NCBI GenBank assembly: GCA_020854035.1
Contig: JADZGE010000014.1
Span: 1 to 64,000 of the forward strand
Direction: 5' to 3'
Source of the DNA: Burkholderiales bacterium
GTDB lineage: Bacteria; Pseudomonadota; Gammaproteobacteria; Burkholderiales; SG8-41
Length of the DNA: 64,000 bases
The notes under the pieces were generated by a model, which was not told the origin of the DNA, did not search any database, and worked only from the letters and a program-made list of their open reading frames with translations. Position numbers and translations under genes: made by a program. Below, piece by piece: positions 43,049-51,504 of this stretch. The number at the start of each line of letters is the position of its first letter. Position 1 is the first letter of the stretch.

Positions 43049-43480
43049 ATGGAACAGTTCCTCATTTTCCTGCAGAAGAGCCCGTTCAACATGCTGTTGT
43101 TCGGGCTGGCACTTGCGTCCGGGGCGATGCTGCTGTGGCCCCTCGTCAGCCGGGCCGCGCGCCCGGGAGCGGCGGTCGGCACGCACGAGGCGGTGCAGCT
43201 CATCAACCGGCGCGACGCCGTGGTACTCGACGTGCGCGACGCCGGCGAGTACGCGGCGGGACACATCGCCAACGCCCGGCACGTCACGGAATCCCAACTC
43301 GGCGAGCGGCTGAAGGAGCTGGAGCGCTACAAATCCCGGCCGATCATCGTGTCCTGCCGCACCGGCGCTCGCGCGCCGGGCGTCACCGCCGTGCTGCGCA
43401 AGAGCGGGTTCGCGGAAGCGGTCGCGCTGCGAGGCGGCGTCGCCGCCTGGCAGCAGGCGGGGCTGCCGCTCGAGAAATGA
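43049..43480 (+). CDS. Membrane-anchored rhodanese-like protein
   Basis: The 143-residue protein has an N-terminal membrane helix (about 13-33) and a single rhodanese domain. The active-site loop CRTGARA contains Cys103, which would carry a persulfide. It lies directly before grxC and secB, a conserved betaproteobacterial order. The domain probably faces the cytoplasm or periplasm depending on helix orientation, which I cannot settle. Confidence 0.92.
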   Translation: MEQFLIFLQKSPFNMLLFGLALASGAMLLWPLVSRAARPGAAVGTHEAVQLINRRDAVVLDVRDAGEYAAGHIANARHVTESQLGERLKELERYKSRPIIVSCRTGARAPGVTAVLRKSGFAEAVALRGGVAAWQQAGLPLEK

Positions 43481-43496
43481 CGGGAAGCGCGTGTCG

Positions 43497-43757
43497 ATGT
43501 CGAGAGTCCTGATGTACTGCACCGCCGTCTGCCCCTATTGCCGGATGGCCGAGCGCCTTCTCGCGCAGAAGGGGGTGACCGACATCGAGAAGGTGCGCGT
43601 CGACCTCGATCCTGGCGAGCGCGCGCGGATGCAGGAGAAAACGGGCCGGCGCACGGTGCCGCAGATCTACGTCGGCGCCACGCACGTCGGGGGCTACGAC
43701 GAGCTCGCCGCGCTGGATGCGGCGGGGGGGCTCGAGCCGCTGCTGCGCGGGCAATGA
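43497..43757 (+). CDS. grxC: Glutaredoxin 3
   Basis: The 86-residue thiol oxidoreductase has the CPYC active site (Cys12, Cys15), TVPQIYVG for glutathione binding and GGYDEL near the end. The ATG at 43497 gives the usual family N-terminus. A GTG 6 nt upstream in frame is possible, and GGAAG lies 10 nt before the ATG. secB is 58 nt downstream. Confidence 0.95.
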   Translation: MSRVLMYCTAVCPYCRMAERLLAQKGVTDIEKVRVDLDPGERARMQEKTGRRTVPQIYVGATHVGGYDELAALDAAGGLEPLLRGQ

Positions 43758-43815
43758 GCGCCGGCGCGGACCGCGGGGCGCCGGGCCGCGCCGCAATTCA
43801 ACCTGGGAAATCACC

Positions 43816-44292
43816 ATGAGCGAGCAAGCGCAGCCGGCATTCTCGATCGAGAAGATCTATCTCAAGGACCTGTCGCTGGAGATTCCGGGCGCCCCGCAGG
43901 TGTTCTCGGAACGCGAGGCGCCCAAGATCGACGTCAACATCCACAACACGGCGAAGAACGTCGCCGCGGGGGTCTACGAGGTCGTGCTGACCGCGACGAT
44001 CACCGCCAAGCACGGCGAGCGCACGGCCTTCCTCGTGGAAGCGGCGCAGGCGGGGATCTTCCAGATCCGCAACATCCCCGACGAGCACATGGACCCGGTG
44101 CTCGCGATCACCTGCCCCAACATGCTCTATCCGTACGTGCGCGAGGTGGTGTCGAGCGTGATCGCCCGGGCGGGCTTCCCGCCGTTCATGCTGAATCACC
44201 TGAGCTTCGAGGCGCTCTACCAGCAGCACCTGCAGCAGCGGGAGCAGCAGAAGCAGCAGGCTGGCGACGGGGCGGCACCGGTATCGCATTGA
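43816..44292 (+). CDS. secB: Protein-export chaperone SecB
   Basis: The 158-residue chaperone keeps preproteins unfolded and passes them to SecA. It opens with FSIEKIYLKDLSLEIPGAPQ and contains GIFQIRNIPDEHMDPVLAI and CPNMLYPYVREVVSSVIARA, all typical. The tail is Gln-rich. The ATG at 43816 is preceded by TGGGAAA. It belongs to the grxC-secB-gpsA unit. Confidence 0.97.
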   Translation: MSEQAQPAFSIEKIYLKDLSLEIPGAPQVFSEREAPKIDVNIHNTAKNVAAGVYEVVLTATITAKHGERTAFLVEAAQAGIFQIRNIPDEHMDPVLAITCPNMLYPYVREVVSSVIARAGFPPFMLNHLSFEALYQQHLQQREQQKQQAGDGAAPVSH

Positions 44293-44300
44293 GCCGCGCC

Positions 44301-44753
44301 ATGCGTCGCGCCCGCGCCCGCTGCGCCGCCGCCGCGCTTCTCTGCGCGTGGACGGGAACCGCCGCCGTGGCGGCGTTCGAGTTCCGCTCCGTGGGCGAAG
44401 CGGCGGCGGTGCTGTACGACGCACCGTCCGCGAAGTCGAAGAAGCTCTACGTCGTGAGTCGCGGCTACCCGCTCGAGGTCGTGGTCGTGGTCGAGGGCTG
44501 GACCAAGGTGCGCGACGCGAGCGGCGAGCTCACCTGGATCGAGACGCGTAAGCTCGCTGGCGCCCGCACGGTACTCGTCCGGGTGCCGCTCGCGCAGGTG
44601 CGCGAGCGTGCCGACGACGCCGCGCCCGTCGCGTTCGAGGCGCGCCAGAACGTGGTGCTCGAGCTGGTGGAGGTCGCGGGGCCGTGGCTGCACGTGCGTC
44701 ATCGCGACGGGCAGGCGGGCTACATCCGCGCGGCGCAGGTGTGGGGCGCCTGA
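44301..44753 (+). CDS. Secreted SH3-like domain protein
   Basis: The 150-residue periplasmic protein has a signal peptide (1-24, ending AVAA). Two bacterial SH3-type repeats follow: VGEAAAVLYDAPSAKSKKLY, then VVEGWTKVRDASGELTWIE, and a second RQNVVLELVEVAGPWLHVRH, then GQAGYIRAAQVWG. SH3b repeats usually bind cell-wall components. A TTG start at 44289 overlapping the secB stop is possible, but the ATG at 44301 starts the signal peptide better. The gene sits between secB and gpsA as in many betaproteobacteria. Confidence 0.85.
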   Translation: MRRARARCAAAALLCAWTGTAAVAAFEFRSVGEAAAVLYDAPSAKSKKLYVVSRGYPLEVVVVVEGWTKVRDASGELTWIETRKLAGARTVLVRVPLAQVRERADDAAPVAFEARQNVVLELVEVAGPWLHVRHRDGQAGYIRAAQVWGA

Positions 44754-44760
44754 AGGCACG

Positions 44761-45747
44761 GTGAAAATCGCCGTCCTCGGCGCAGGCGCCTGGGGCACCG
44801 CGATCGCGATCCGGCTGGCGGGCCAGCACGCGGTGACGCTGTGGGCGCGCTCCGCCGGGCTCGTCGCCGCGCTGCGCGCAGAACGGTCCAATCGCCGCTA
44901 CCTGCCGGGATTCGGGTTGCCGCCGTCGCTCGGGGTCGAAGCCGGCCTCGGGGTCGCACTCGAGGCAGCGGACCTCGCGCTGGTGGCGGTCACCACGAGC
45001 GGCCTGAGGCAGGTGCTGCGCGGGTTCCGGGGGACGGGCTCGCGGGCCGCGGTCGTGTGGCTTTGCAAGGGCTTCGAGGCCGGGAGCGCAACACTGCCGC
45101 ACGCGGTGTGCGCGGAGGAACTCGCGCCGGGCGCGATTTCCGCCGCGCTGTCGGGGCCCACCTTCGCGCAGGAGGTCGCGCGCGGCCTGCCGACGGCGGT
45201 CGCGCTGGCGGCGGCGGGGGCCGGAACGGCGAGCGCGCTGGCGCGGGAGCTGCACGGCCCCGCGCTCCGCGTGTATGCGACCGACGATCTCGTCGGCGTC
45301 GAGGTGGGGGGTGCCGTGAAGAACGTGATGGCCATCGCCGCGGGAGTGTGCGACGGCCTCCAACTCGGCGCCAACGCGCGCGCGGCGTTGATCACGCGCG
45401 GCCTGGCGGAGATCACCCGGCTCGGCGCCGTGCTCGGCGGCAGGCCGGAGACCTTCATGGGGCTCGCCGGCCTCGGCGATCTCGTCCTCACCTGTAGCTC
45501 GGATCTTTCCCGCAACCGCCGGGTGGGCCTCGCGCTCGCGCGGGGTGAACGGCTGGACGCTGCGCTGGCGGCCCTGGGCCATGCCGCGGAGGGTGTCGGT
45601 AGCGCGCGCGAGGTGGCCCGGCTTGCAACGGCGCACGGGGTGGACATGCCGATCACTCAAGCGGTGTGCCGCGTGCTCGACGATCCCGGCAAGGCGCGAG
45701 CGGCGGTTCACGATCTCCTGTCGCGCGAGCCGAAGAGTGAGTATTAA
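44761..45747 (+). CDS. gpsA: Glycerol-3-phosphate dehydrogenase [NAD(P)+]
   Basis: The 328-residue enzyme reduces dihydroxyacetone phosphate for phospholipid synthesis. It has the Rossmann motif GAGAWGT (7-13), [17 protein letters not shown], catalytic Lys in [31 protein letters not shown] and [20 protein letters not shown]. It starts with GTG at 44761, 7 nt after the SH3-protein stop. Its last 4 nt overlap the 3' end of the convergent trmL gene. Confidence 0.97.
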   Translation: MKIAVLGAGAWGTAIAIRLAGQHAVTLWARSAGLVAALRAERSNRRYLPGFGLPPSLGVEAGLGVALEAADLALVAVTTSGLRQVLRGFRGTGSRAAVVWLCKGFEAGSATLPHAVCAEELAPGAISAALSGPTFAQEVARGLPTAVALAAAGAGTASALARELHGPALRVYATDDLVGVEVGGAVKNVMAIAAGVCDGLQLGANARAALITRGLAEITRLGAVLGGRPETFMGLAGLGDLVLTCSSDLSRNRRVGLALARGERLDAALAALGHAAEGVGSAREVARLATAHGVDMPITQAVCRVLDDPGKARAAVHDLLSREPKSEY

Positions 45748-46229
45748 CTAACTTCACGCGGATTGCGGCTGGCGCCGGTAAAGCCAAGCTGGCGCCACGC
45801 CTCGTAGACGACCAGCGCCACGGCGTTCGCCAGATTGAGGCTGCGGCTCTCCGCGACCATGGGGATTCGAATGCGGGCGTCCGCTTCGAACCCGGAAAGC
45901 ACGGTTGCCGGGAGGCCTCGAGTTTCTGATCCGAACACAAAGGCGTCGCCGGCGCGATAAGCGGCTTTGGTGTAGCCGCGCGTTCCCTGCGTCGTTACCG
46001 CGAATAGTCTCCGACCCTCGAGCGCGGTGCGGCATTCCCGCCAGGTCGCGTGCGAGGCGATCGCAACGAGGTCGTGGTAATCCAGGCCGGCACGGTGCAA
46101 CTCCTTGTTACGCAACAAAAAGCCAATGGGACGCACGAGATGCAGGCGGCACCCTGCGTTCGCACACAGGCGGATGATATTGCCGCAATTGGGCGGAATC
46201 TCGGGTTGATGAAGTACGACGTGAAACAA
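45744..46229 (-). CDS. trmL: tRNA (cytidine(34)-2'-O)-methyltransferase
   Basis: The 161-residue SPOUT enzyme 2'-O-methylates the wobble base of tRNA-Leu. It has [15 protein letters not shown] (12-26), [11 protein letters not shown] and [20 protein letters not shown], the knot motifs of TrmL. It is convergent with gpsA and divergent from mshE. The 46230-46331 interval between the divergent starts is AT-rich and carries an inverted repeat. Confidence 0.95.
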   Translation of the reverse strand: MFHVVLHQPEIPPNCGNIIRLCANAGCRLHLVRPIGFLLRNKELHRAGLDYHDLVAIASHATWRECRTALEGRRLFAVTTQGTRGYTKAAYRAGDAFVFGSETRGLPATVLSGFEADARIRIPMVAESRSLNLANAVALVVYEAWRQLGFTGASRNPREVS

Positions 46230-46263
46230 GGCCGGTTTCGGTTGCGCGGAGAAGCGGAAACAG

Positions 46264-46299
46264 GTTATCGTTACGGATCAATGATATGTATACGATAAC
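46264..46299. promoter_or_regulatory. Inverted repeat in the AT-rich trmL-mshE promoter region
   Basis: GTTATCGT (46264-46271) and ACGATAAC (46292-46299) are exact 8-bp inverted repeats separated by 20 bases. A possible -10 TATACG (46289-46294) with a weak -35 TTATCG 18 nt upstream overlaps the repeat. This is one of the few AT-rich stretches in the window and controls entry to the pilus cluster. Operator function is inference. Confidence 0.45.
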
Positions 46300-46331
46300 T
46301 CGAAACAACTGTAATTCAAGCGCAGGGGCTC

Positions 46332-48035
46332 ATGGGCCGGCCTGAGAAAATCCGCCTGGGCGAGATACTAGTGCAGCAGCGGCTGCTCGCGGAAGAGCAG
46401 CTCAAGACCGCGCTCGACGAGGGCAGGAAAAACGGCCGCCGCCTTGGCCGGGTCGTGATCGAAAAGGGCTACGTAACGGAGGAGCAGATTTCCGAAGCGC
46501 TCGCGCGGCAGTTGAACGTCCCCTACATCAACCTCAAGCATTACAACACGCGCCGCGAAGTGACGCTCAAGCTCCCGGAGACGCAGGCGCGCCGGTTCCG
46601 CGCGCTCGTGCTGGAGGACACGGGGCTCGCCTACAAGGTGGGCATGGCCGACCCCACCGACCTCATGGCCTACGACGAGCTCGTGCGCATACTCCGCCGC
46701 GACATCGACCTCGCGGTGGTGACCGAATCGGAGCTCTTGCGCACGATCGATCGGGTCTACCGGCGCACCGAGCAGATCAGCGGGCTCGCGCAGGAACTCG
46801 AGGCGGAAGTGGGCGAGAGCGCGGTCGACTTCGGCGCGCTCGCGCTGACGCCGGGGCTGGAGGAGGCGCCGGTCGTCAGGCTCCTGCAGACCGTGTTCGA
46901 GGACGCGGTGCAGGCGCGCGCCTCCGACATCCACGTCGAGCCGCAGGAGCGGCGCCTGCAGATCCGCTTCCGGATCGACGGCGTGCTGCACCCGCAGGCC
47001 GAGTCCGACGCGAAGATCGCGACCGCCGTCGTGCTGCGGTTGAAGCTCATGTCCGGCCTCGATATCTCCGAGAAGCGCCTGCCGCAGGACGGCCGCTTCA
47101 ACGTGCGCGTGCGCAATGTCCAGGTCGACGTGCGCATCTCGACGATGCCCACGCAGTACGGCGAGTCCGTCGTGATGCGGCTCCTCAATCAGGCGACCGG
47201 CATCCTCGGCCTCGCGAACCTCGGCATGTCGAGCGCGATGCTCGCGAAGCTGCGCGAGGTGATCCACCGCCCGAGCGGCATGGTGCTCGTGACCGGTCCG
47301 ACCGGCAGCGGCAAGACGACGACGCTCTACGCCGCGCTCTCCGAGTTGAACACCACCGAGCGCAAGATCATCACCGTCGAGGATCCGGTCGAGTACCGCC
47401 TCCCCGGCATCAACCAGGTGCAGGTGAACGAGAAGATCGAGCTCGATTTCGCCCGGGTGCTGCGCTCGGCACTGCGCCAGGACCCGGATGTCATCCTGGT
47501 GGGCGAGATGCGCGACCGCGAGACCGTCGAGACCGGACTGCGCGCCGCGCTCACCGGGCACCTCGTGTTCTCCACGCTGCACACGAACGACGCGGTGGGA
47601 ACCGCCGTGCGGCTCTTCGACATGGGCGCCGCGCGCTACATGGTCGCGCTCTCGCTGCAGCTCGTGATCGCCCAGCGCCTCGTGCGAGTGGTGTGCGAGA
47701 GCTGCGCGCAGCCGCACGAGCCGCCGCCGCACGAGTACGAGTGGCTGCGCACCGAGCTGCGCGAGGACGCGCGCGAGAACCGCTACGTGCGCGGCAAGGG
47801 CTGCTCGCACTGCAACGGCACCGGCTACCAGGGCCGAACGGGCGTCTACGAGATGATGGAGATGACGAACGCGCTCGTGGAAGCCGCGAATTCCGACGAC
47901 ATCCAGAAGTTCGTGAGAGCGGCGCGCGCGCAGATGGCGGGCAACACGCTGCGCCGGCACGCCGTCGATCTCGCCGCGGCCGGCAGGACCACGCCGGAAG
48001 AGGGCATGCGGGTGAGTCACCAGATCGACGAATGA
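46332..48035 (+). CDS. mshE: MSHA pilus extension ATPase MshE
   Basis: The 567-residue GspE/PilB-type ATPase powers pilus polymerisation. The N-terminal MshEN region (about 7-80) has RLGEILVQQRLL, then GRRLGRVVIEKGYVTEEQI, the repeated motif that binds cyclic di-GMP in MshE. The N2/GspE core has RASDIHVEP, Walker A GPTGSGKT (about 322-329), GEMRDRETVETGL (the Asp box and Walker B) and STLHTNDA. A zinc tetracysteine is formed by CESC (about 456) and CSHC (about 491). The ATG starts the MshEN region. Its stop overlaps the mshG start. Confidence 0.95.
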   Translation: MGRPEKIRLGEILVQQRLLAEEQLKTALDEGRKNGRRLGRVVIEKGYVTEEQISEALARQLNVPYINLKHYNTRREVTLKLPETQARRFRALVLEDTGLAYKVGMADPTDLMAYDELVRILRRDIDLAVVTESELLRTIDRVYRRTEQISGLAQELEAEVGESAVDFGALALTPGLEEAPVVRLLQTVFEDAVQARASDIHVEPQERRLQIRFRIDGVLHPQAESDAKIATAVVLRLKLMSGLDISEKRLPQDGRFNVRVRNVQVDVRISTMPTQYGESVVMRLLNQATGILGLANLGMSSAMLAKLREVIHRPSGMVLVTGPTGSGKTTTLYAALSELNTTERKIITVEDPVEYRLPGINQVQVNEKIELDFARVLRSALRQDPDVILVGEMRDRETVETGLRAALTGHLVFSTLHTNDAVGTAVRLFDMGAARYMVALSLQLVIAQRLVRVVCESCAQPHEPPPHEYEWLRTELREDARENRYVRGKGCSHCNGTGYQGRTGVYEMMEMTNALVEAANSDDIQKFVRAARAQMAGNTLRRHAVDLAAAGRTTPEEGMRVSHQIDE

Positions 48036-49267
48036 CGATGCCGCTCTTCGCCTACAGGGGGCGCGACGGGCGCGGGCAGCCGGTCGAAGGCGTGCTCGAG
48101 GGCGCCGACAGCGGGACGATTGCCGGGAGGCTCTTCGGCACCGGTATCACGCCGCTCGAAATCAGGCCCGCGGCGGCGATGCCCGCCGGCGCGGGTCTTT
48201 TCGGGCGTTTCGCCGCGCGCGAGGTGAGGCACGACGAAGTGCTTCTTTTCTGCCGCCAGATGCACACCCTGCTCAAGGCGGGCGTGCCCATCATGGGCGC
48301 GTTGAAGGGGCTGCAGGAATCCTCCGACCACCCGGCCTTCCGGCACGTCGTCCAGGAGGTGCGCGAGAGCCTCGACAGCGGGCGCGAGCTCTCCGCTTCC
48401 CTCGCCCGGCACCCGCGCGTGTTCTCGCCGTTCTTCACGAGCATGGTGCGCGTCGGCGAGCAGACGGGCACGCTGGAGGAGGTGTTCCTGCGCCTCTTCG
48501 AGCAGATGGACTTCGAGAAGTACATGCGCGAGCAGGTGAAGGCCGCGATCCGCTACCCGCTCTTCGTCATCGCGGCGATGGCGGTGGCGATCGTCATCAT
48601 CAATATCTTCGTGATCCCGGCGTTCGCGAAGATCTACCAGGGATTCAAGACCGAGCTCCCGGCGGTCACCCGGGGGTTGATCGGCTTCTCCAACTTCATG
48701 CTGGATTACTGGCCCGTCATGCTGGGCGCGCTCATCGCGTGCGTGTTCGCGTTCCGCGGCTGGGTGCGCACCGGGCGCGGCCGGCTCGCCTGGGACCGCG
48801 CGAAGCTCGGCATCCCGATCGCCGGCAGCATCGTGCTCAAGGCGACTCTCGCCCGGTTCGCGCGGAGCTTCTCGCTCGCGGTGAGGAGCGGCGTGCCGGC
48901 GGTGCAGGCGCTCGCGATGGTCGCGCACACGGTGGACAACGAGCACATCGCGCGGCGCATCGACGGCATGCGCGAGGGCGTGGAGCGCGGGGAGAGCATA
49001 CTGCGCAGCGCGGGGGCCGCGGGCGTCTTCACGCCGATCGTGCTGCAGATGGTGGCGGTGGGCGAGGAATCCGGCGCGCTCGACGAGATGCTGGGCGAGG
49101 TCGCCGACATGTACCAGCGCGACGTGGAGTACGACCTGAAGTCGCTCTCCTCGCAGATCGAGCCGATCCTGATCGTCGCGCTGGGCGTGCTCGTGCTGCT
49201 GCTCGCGCTCGGCGTGTTCCTGCCGCTCTGGGACCTCGGCTCCGTCGCGATGGGGAAGAAGGGATGA
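48032..49267 (+). CDS. mshG: MSHA platform protein MshG (GspF/PilC family)
   Basis: The 411-residue inner-membrane platform protein has two T2SSF domains. The first has FCRQMHTLLKAGVPIMGALK, then FFTSMVRVGEQTGTLEEVF. The second has FARSFSLAVRSGVPAVQALA, then MVAVGEESGALDEMLGEVAD. Three strong hydrophobic helices are near 180-205, 230-250 and 375-400. It couples the MshE motor to the pilus. The ATG overlaps the mshE stop (ATGA). Confidence 0.94.
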   Translation: MTMPLFAYRGRDGRGQPVEGVLEGADSGTIAGRLFGTGITPLEIRPAAAMPAGAGLFGRFAAREVRHDEVLLFCRQMHTLLKAGVPIMGALKGLQESSDHPAFRHVVQEVRESLDSGRELSASLARHPRVFSPFFTSMVRVGEQTGTLEEVFLRLFEQMDFEKYMREQVKAAIRYPLFVIAAMAVAIVIINIFVIPAFAKIYQGFKTELPAVTRGLIGFSNFMLDYWPVMLGALIACVFAFRGWVRTGRGRLAWDRAKLGIPIAGSIVLKATLARFARSFSLAVRSGVPAVQALAMVAHTVDNEHIARRIDGMREGVERGESILRSAGAAGVFTPIVLQMVAVGEESGALDEMLGEVADMYQRDVEYDLKSLSSQIEPILIVALGVLVLLLALGVFLPLWDLGSVAMGKKG

Positions 49268-49803
49268 TCGCCGCCGGGGCGCGCGGGCGCGGCTTCTCGC
49301 TGTTCGAACTGGCGGTAGCGATCGCGATAATCGCCGCCGCCGCGACCGTGCTGCTCGAGCGGCTGCGCTTCTACCAGGAGTACGCCGAGAGAGTGGCGAT
49401 GGACGCGACCGTGAGACTTGTCAAGACCGGCCTGCAGATCCGGCTCGCCGAGTTGATCGTCACGAACCGGCAGGCCGAGGCGGTCGAGCTCGAATCCGAG
49501 GACCCGACGCGCTGGCTCGACACGCGGCCGGCGAACTACGCGGGCGAATACCGGCGCCCGCCGCGCCCGGGCGCGTGGTATTTCGACGCGCCGCGACGGC
49601 AGCTCGTGTACGCGGTGAGCTCCGGGGACCGGCTCGAGCTGCCGGACGGCGCCGGCCCCAGGGAACTCCGTTTTCAGGCGCGACTGCTGCGCGATGCGGT
49701 CAGAACGGGCGGGACGACCGTGCTGAGCGTGACGGGCGTGACGGTCGTGCCGGTGACGCCGTATCGCTGGTCGCAGTACGCTCCAGTCACTACTTCGGCA
49801 TGA
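49264..49803 (+). CDS. mshF: MshF-like pseudopilin
   Basis: The 179-residue protein has an N-terminal prepilin-type sequence: GRG|FSLFELAVAIAIIA, with Glu at +5 after the predicted cleavage. AEYAERVAMDATVRLVKTGL and LESEDPTRWLDTRPANYAGE follow. The position directly after mshG and the NP-x-x-W/PxNYxG-like segment fit MshF. It could equally be called a minor type II pseudopilin. The start overlaps the mshG stop by 4 nt. Confidence 0.7.
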   Translation: MIAAGARGRGFSLFELAVAIAIIAAAATVLLERLRFYQEYAERVAMDATVRLVKTGLQIRLAELIVTNRQAEAVELESEDPTRWLDTRPANYAGEYRRPPRPGAWYFDAPRRQLVYAVSSGDRLELPDGAGPRELRFQARLLRDAVRTGGTTVLSVTGVTVVPVTPYRWSQYAPVTTSA

Positions 49804-49820
49804 CGAACGCGGGAGAGGCC

Positions 49821-50342
49821 ATGATCACATCACGCAGGGAAAGTCACCGGGGGTTCACGCTGATCGAGCTGATCGTCGTGATCATCATTCTGAGCGTGCT
49901 CGCCGCCACCGCGCTGCCGCGCTTCGCCAACCTGCAGACGCAGGCGCGCATCGCCAAGCTCAACGCGGCGATGGGGGCGATGAAGGGGGCCTCGGCGCTC
50001 GCCCACGCGGCCTGCCTCGCGGCGATTCCGCAGTGCACCGCCATCCCGGGCTCGGGCACCCAGCTCATGGAAGGGGTCAACGTGACGATGATCAATACCT
50101 ATCCCACGGCGGACGCGTCGGGCATCGTCACGGCGGCAGGGCTCAATGTTGGACCGAATTCTGCCGATGGATACGACGTGGCGGGCGGCGGTGGCGCGGC
50201 GGGTGACGTGATCAAGGTCATGGTGCTGGGCAATGAGCCGAACAACTGTTTTTTCACCTACACCGCGCCGGGACCGGGACAGGCGCCGGTATTCGGCAAC
50301 CTGACGCCCCCCTCCGCAGCGGGTTCGACCACGGGTTGTTGA
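49821..50342 (+). CDS. MSHA-type pilin 1 (MshA/MshB-like)
   Basis: The 173-residue type IV prepilin has a short leader ending HRG|FTLIELIVVIIILSVLAA with Glu5. The pilin helix continues with LPRFANLQTQARIAKLNAAMGAMKGA. Four cysteines lie in the head: two near HAACLAAIPQC and two near the C-terminus (NNCFFTY and TTGC), suggesting disulfides. GGGAGAGG upstream supports ATG 49821; an ATG at 49800 overlapping the previous stop is an alternative. MshA versus MshB cannot be decided by sequence alone. Confidence 0.85.
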   Translation: MITSRRESHRGFTLIELIVVIIILSVLAATALPRFANLQTQARIAKLNAAMGAMKGASALAHAACLAAIPQCTAIPGSGTQLMEGVNVTMINTYPTADASGIVTAAGLNVGPNSADGYDVAGGGGAAGDVIKVMVLGNEPNNCFFTYTAPGPGQAPVFGNLTPPSAAGSTTGC

Positions 50343-50364
50343 GGGTTCTAGAGCGATAATTTGC

Positions 50365-50396
50365 TTTACATCAAACGCTTAAATGTTAATATTAAC
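50365..50396 (+). promoter_or_regulatory. Own promoter of pilin 2, with a 12-bp palindrome
   Basis: TTTACA (50365-50370) and TAATAT (50387-50392) with a 16-nt spacer form a plausible sigma-70 promoter. GTTAATATTAAC (50385-50396) is a perfect 12-bp palindrome over the -10 region and could be an operator. The whole 50343-50419 interval is unusually AT-rich. Confidence 0.55.
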
Positions 50397-50419
50397 GTTC
50401 CTTATCAAGGAGAGCGCCT

Positions 50420-50869
50420 ATGAAGCTTAGGCAGCATGGCTTTACCCTCGTCGAGCTGATCGTCGTCATCGTGATCCTCGGCATCCTTGCGGCGACGGCC
50501 CTGCCGCGATTCATCAACGTGACCGACCAGGCCCGCGTCGCGGCGACGCAAGGTCTCGCGGGCGGACTGCGCTCGGCCGTTGCCCTCGTCCAGGCGGCGT
50601 GGCAGGCACAGGGTGGTACCGGAACCAGCGCCACCATGGCGGGCGGCGTCGTGGTCACGGTCAATGCCTCGGGTTTCCCGGTCAACACGGCGACCGGCAT
50701 CATCCTGGCGATGCAATGCGAGTCCGGCGTCGCATGCCAGGGCAATACGGTTGCGCTCGCGGTACCGACCAGTACCTGGACGCCGCCCAACCCCGGCACC
50801 TGCAACGTGACCTATAACGACACCACGGGAGTGGTGACGCCGGTCAACGTGGGGACGAACTGCCAGTAA
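50420..50869 (+). CDS. mshA: MSHA major pilin candidate (MshA)
   Basis: The 149-residue prepilin has a six-residue leader and cleavage site [20 protein letters not shown] with Glu5. [20 protein letters not shown] follows. The head has two cysteine pairs (CESGVAC, then TC and C-terminal NC). AAGGAGAG lies 7 nt upstream of the ATG, the strongest ribosome binding site in the cluster. With its own promoter and a 3' stem-loop, it is the best candidate for the abundant structural subunit. Confidence 0.88.
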   Translation: MKLRQHGFTLVELIVVIVILGILAATALPRFINVTDQARVAATQGLAGGLRSAVALVQAAWQAQGGTGTSATMAGGVVVTVNASGFPVNTATGIILAMQCESGVACQGNTVALAVPTSTWTPPNPGTCNVTYNDTTGVVTPVNVGTNCQ

Positions 50870-50881
50870 GCCCCGGGGATA

Positions 50882-50904
50882 GTCCACCTGCGGAAGCGGT
50901 GGAC
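50882..50904 (+). terminator. Stem-loop after the major pilin gene
   Basis: GTCCACC (50882-50888) pairs with GGTGGAC (50898-50904) around a 9-base loop that begins 13 nt after the stop codon. No T-run follows. It may be a partial terminator or protect the pilin message, raising pilin over downstream genes. Confidence 0.5.
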
Positions 50905-50964
50905 GCGAGGAGCAGGGGTGAGGCGGCTTGCGCGTTTCACCCTTTTCCTTTTGGCTGCGGCGAG

Positions 50965-51465
50965 GTGAGCGTGCGCGAGGTTTCCGAGGCCCCGGGCGGG
51001 CGCGCCCGCGGCCGCGGGTTCACCATGACCGAACTCGTCGTGGTGATTGCCCTCGTGGGCCTCATCGCGGCGATCATCGGGCCGCGCTTCGTCGGCCGCG
51101 ACACGTTCGCTTCCCGGGCCTTCTTCGACGAGGCGACCCAGATCGTCCGTTACGCGCAGAAAATCTCGGTGGCTTGGCGCCGGCCGGTGTTCGTCTGCGT
51201 CACGCCGGCCGCGATTTCCGCGGGCCTTGCGGCGGGCTGCCCCGCGCCGCTCATCCATCCGGGGACCGGCGCGCCACTCGCGGTGTCGGCGCCGGGAGGG
51301 GTCACGCTCGCCGGGGCGAGCTTCAGCTTCACCGCGCCCACGCCCACCCAGGCGGGTGGCCAGCCGAGCACCGGCGCGCAGGTCGTGATCACGCTGAACA
51401 GCACCATCGCCGGGGACCCGGCGCGGGCGATCGTGATCGAGCGGGAGACGGGCTATGTCCACTGA
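50965..51465 (+). CDS. mshC: Minor pilin MshC-like
   Basis: The 166-residue prepilin has cleavage motif GRG|FTMTELVVVIALVGLIAA with Glu5. GPRFVGRDTFASRAFFDEAT is typical of MshC and GspH-like minor pilins. The start is uncertain. GTG 50965 or GTG 50971 gives a leader of about 20 residues, and no strong ribosome binding site is seen. Its position after mshA matches the mshC slot. Confidence 0.75.
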   Translation: MSVREVSEAPGGRARGRGFTMTELVVVIALVGLIAAIIGPRFVGRDTFASRAFFDEATQIVRYAQKISVAWRRPVFVCVTPAAISAGLAAGCPAPLIHPGTGAPLAVSAPGGVTLAGASFSFTAPTPTQAGGQPSTGAQVVITLNSTIAGDPARAIVIERETGYVH

Positions 51466-51504
51466 GGGGCGGGTCTGTCCCGTACCGGCGACGCGGCGAG
51501 CGTG

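Noticed and set aside
50355..50366. Sigma-54 promoter before the pilin 2 gene
   Set aside because: TTGC is present, but the GG element at -24 is missing; a sigma-70 promoter fits better.
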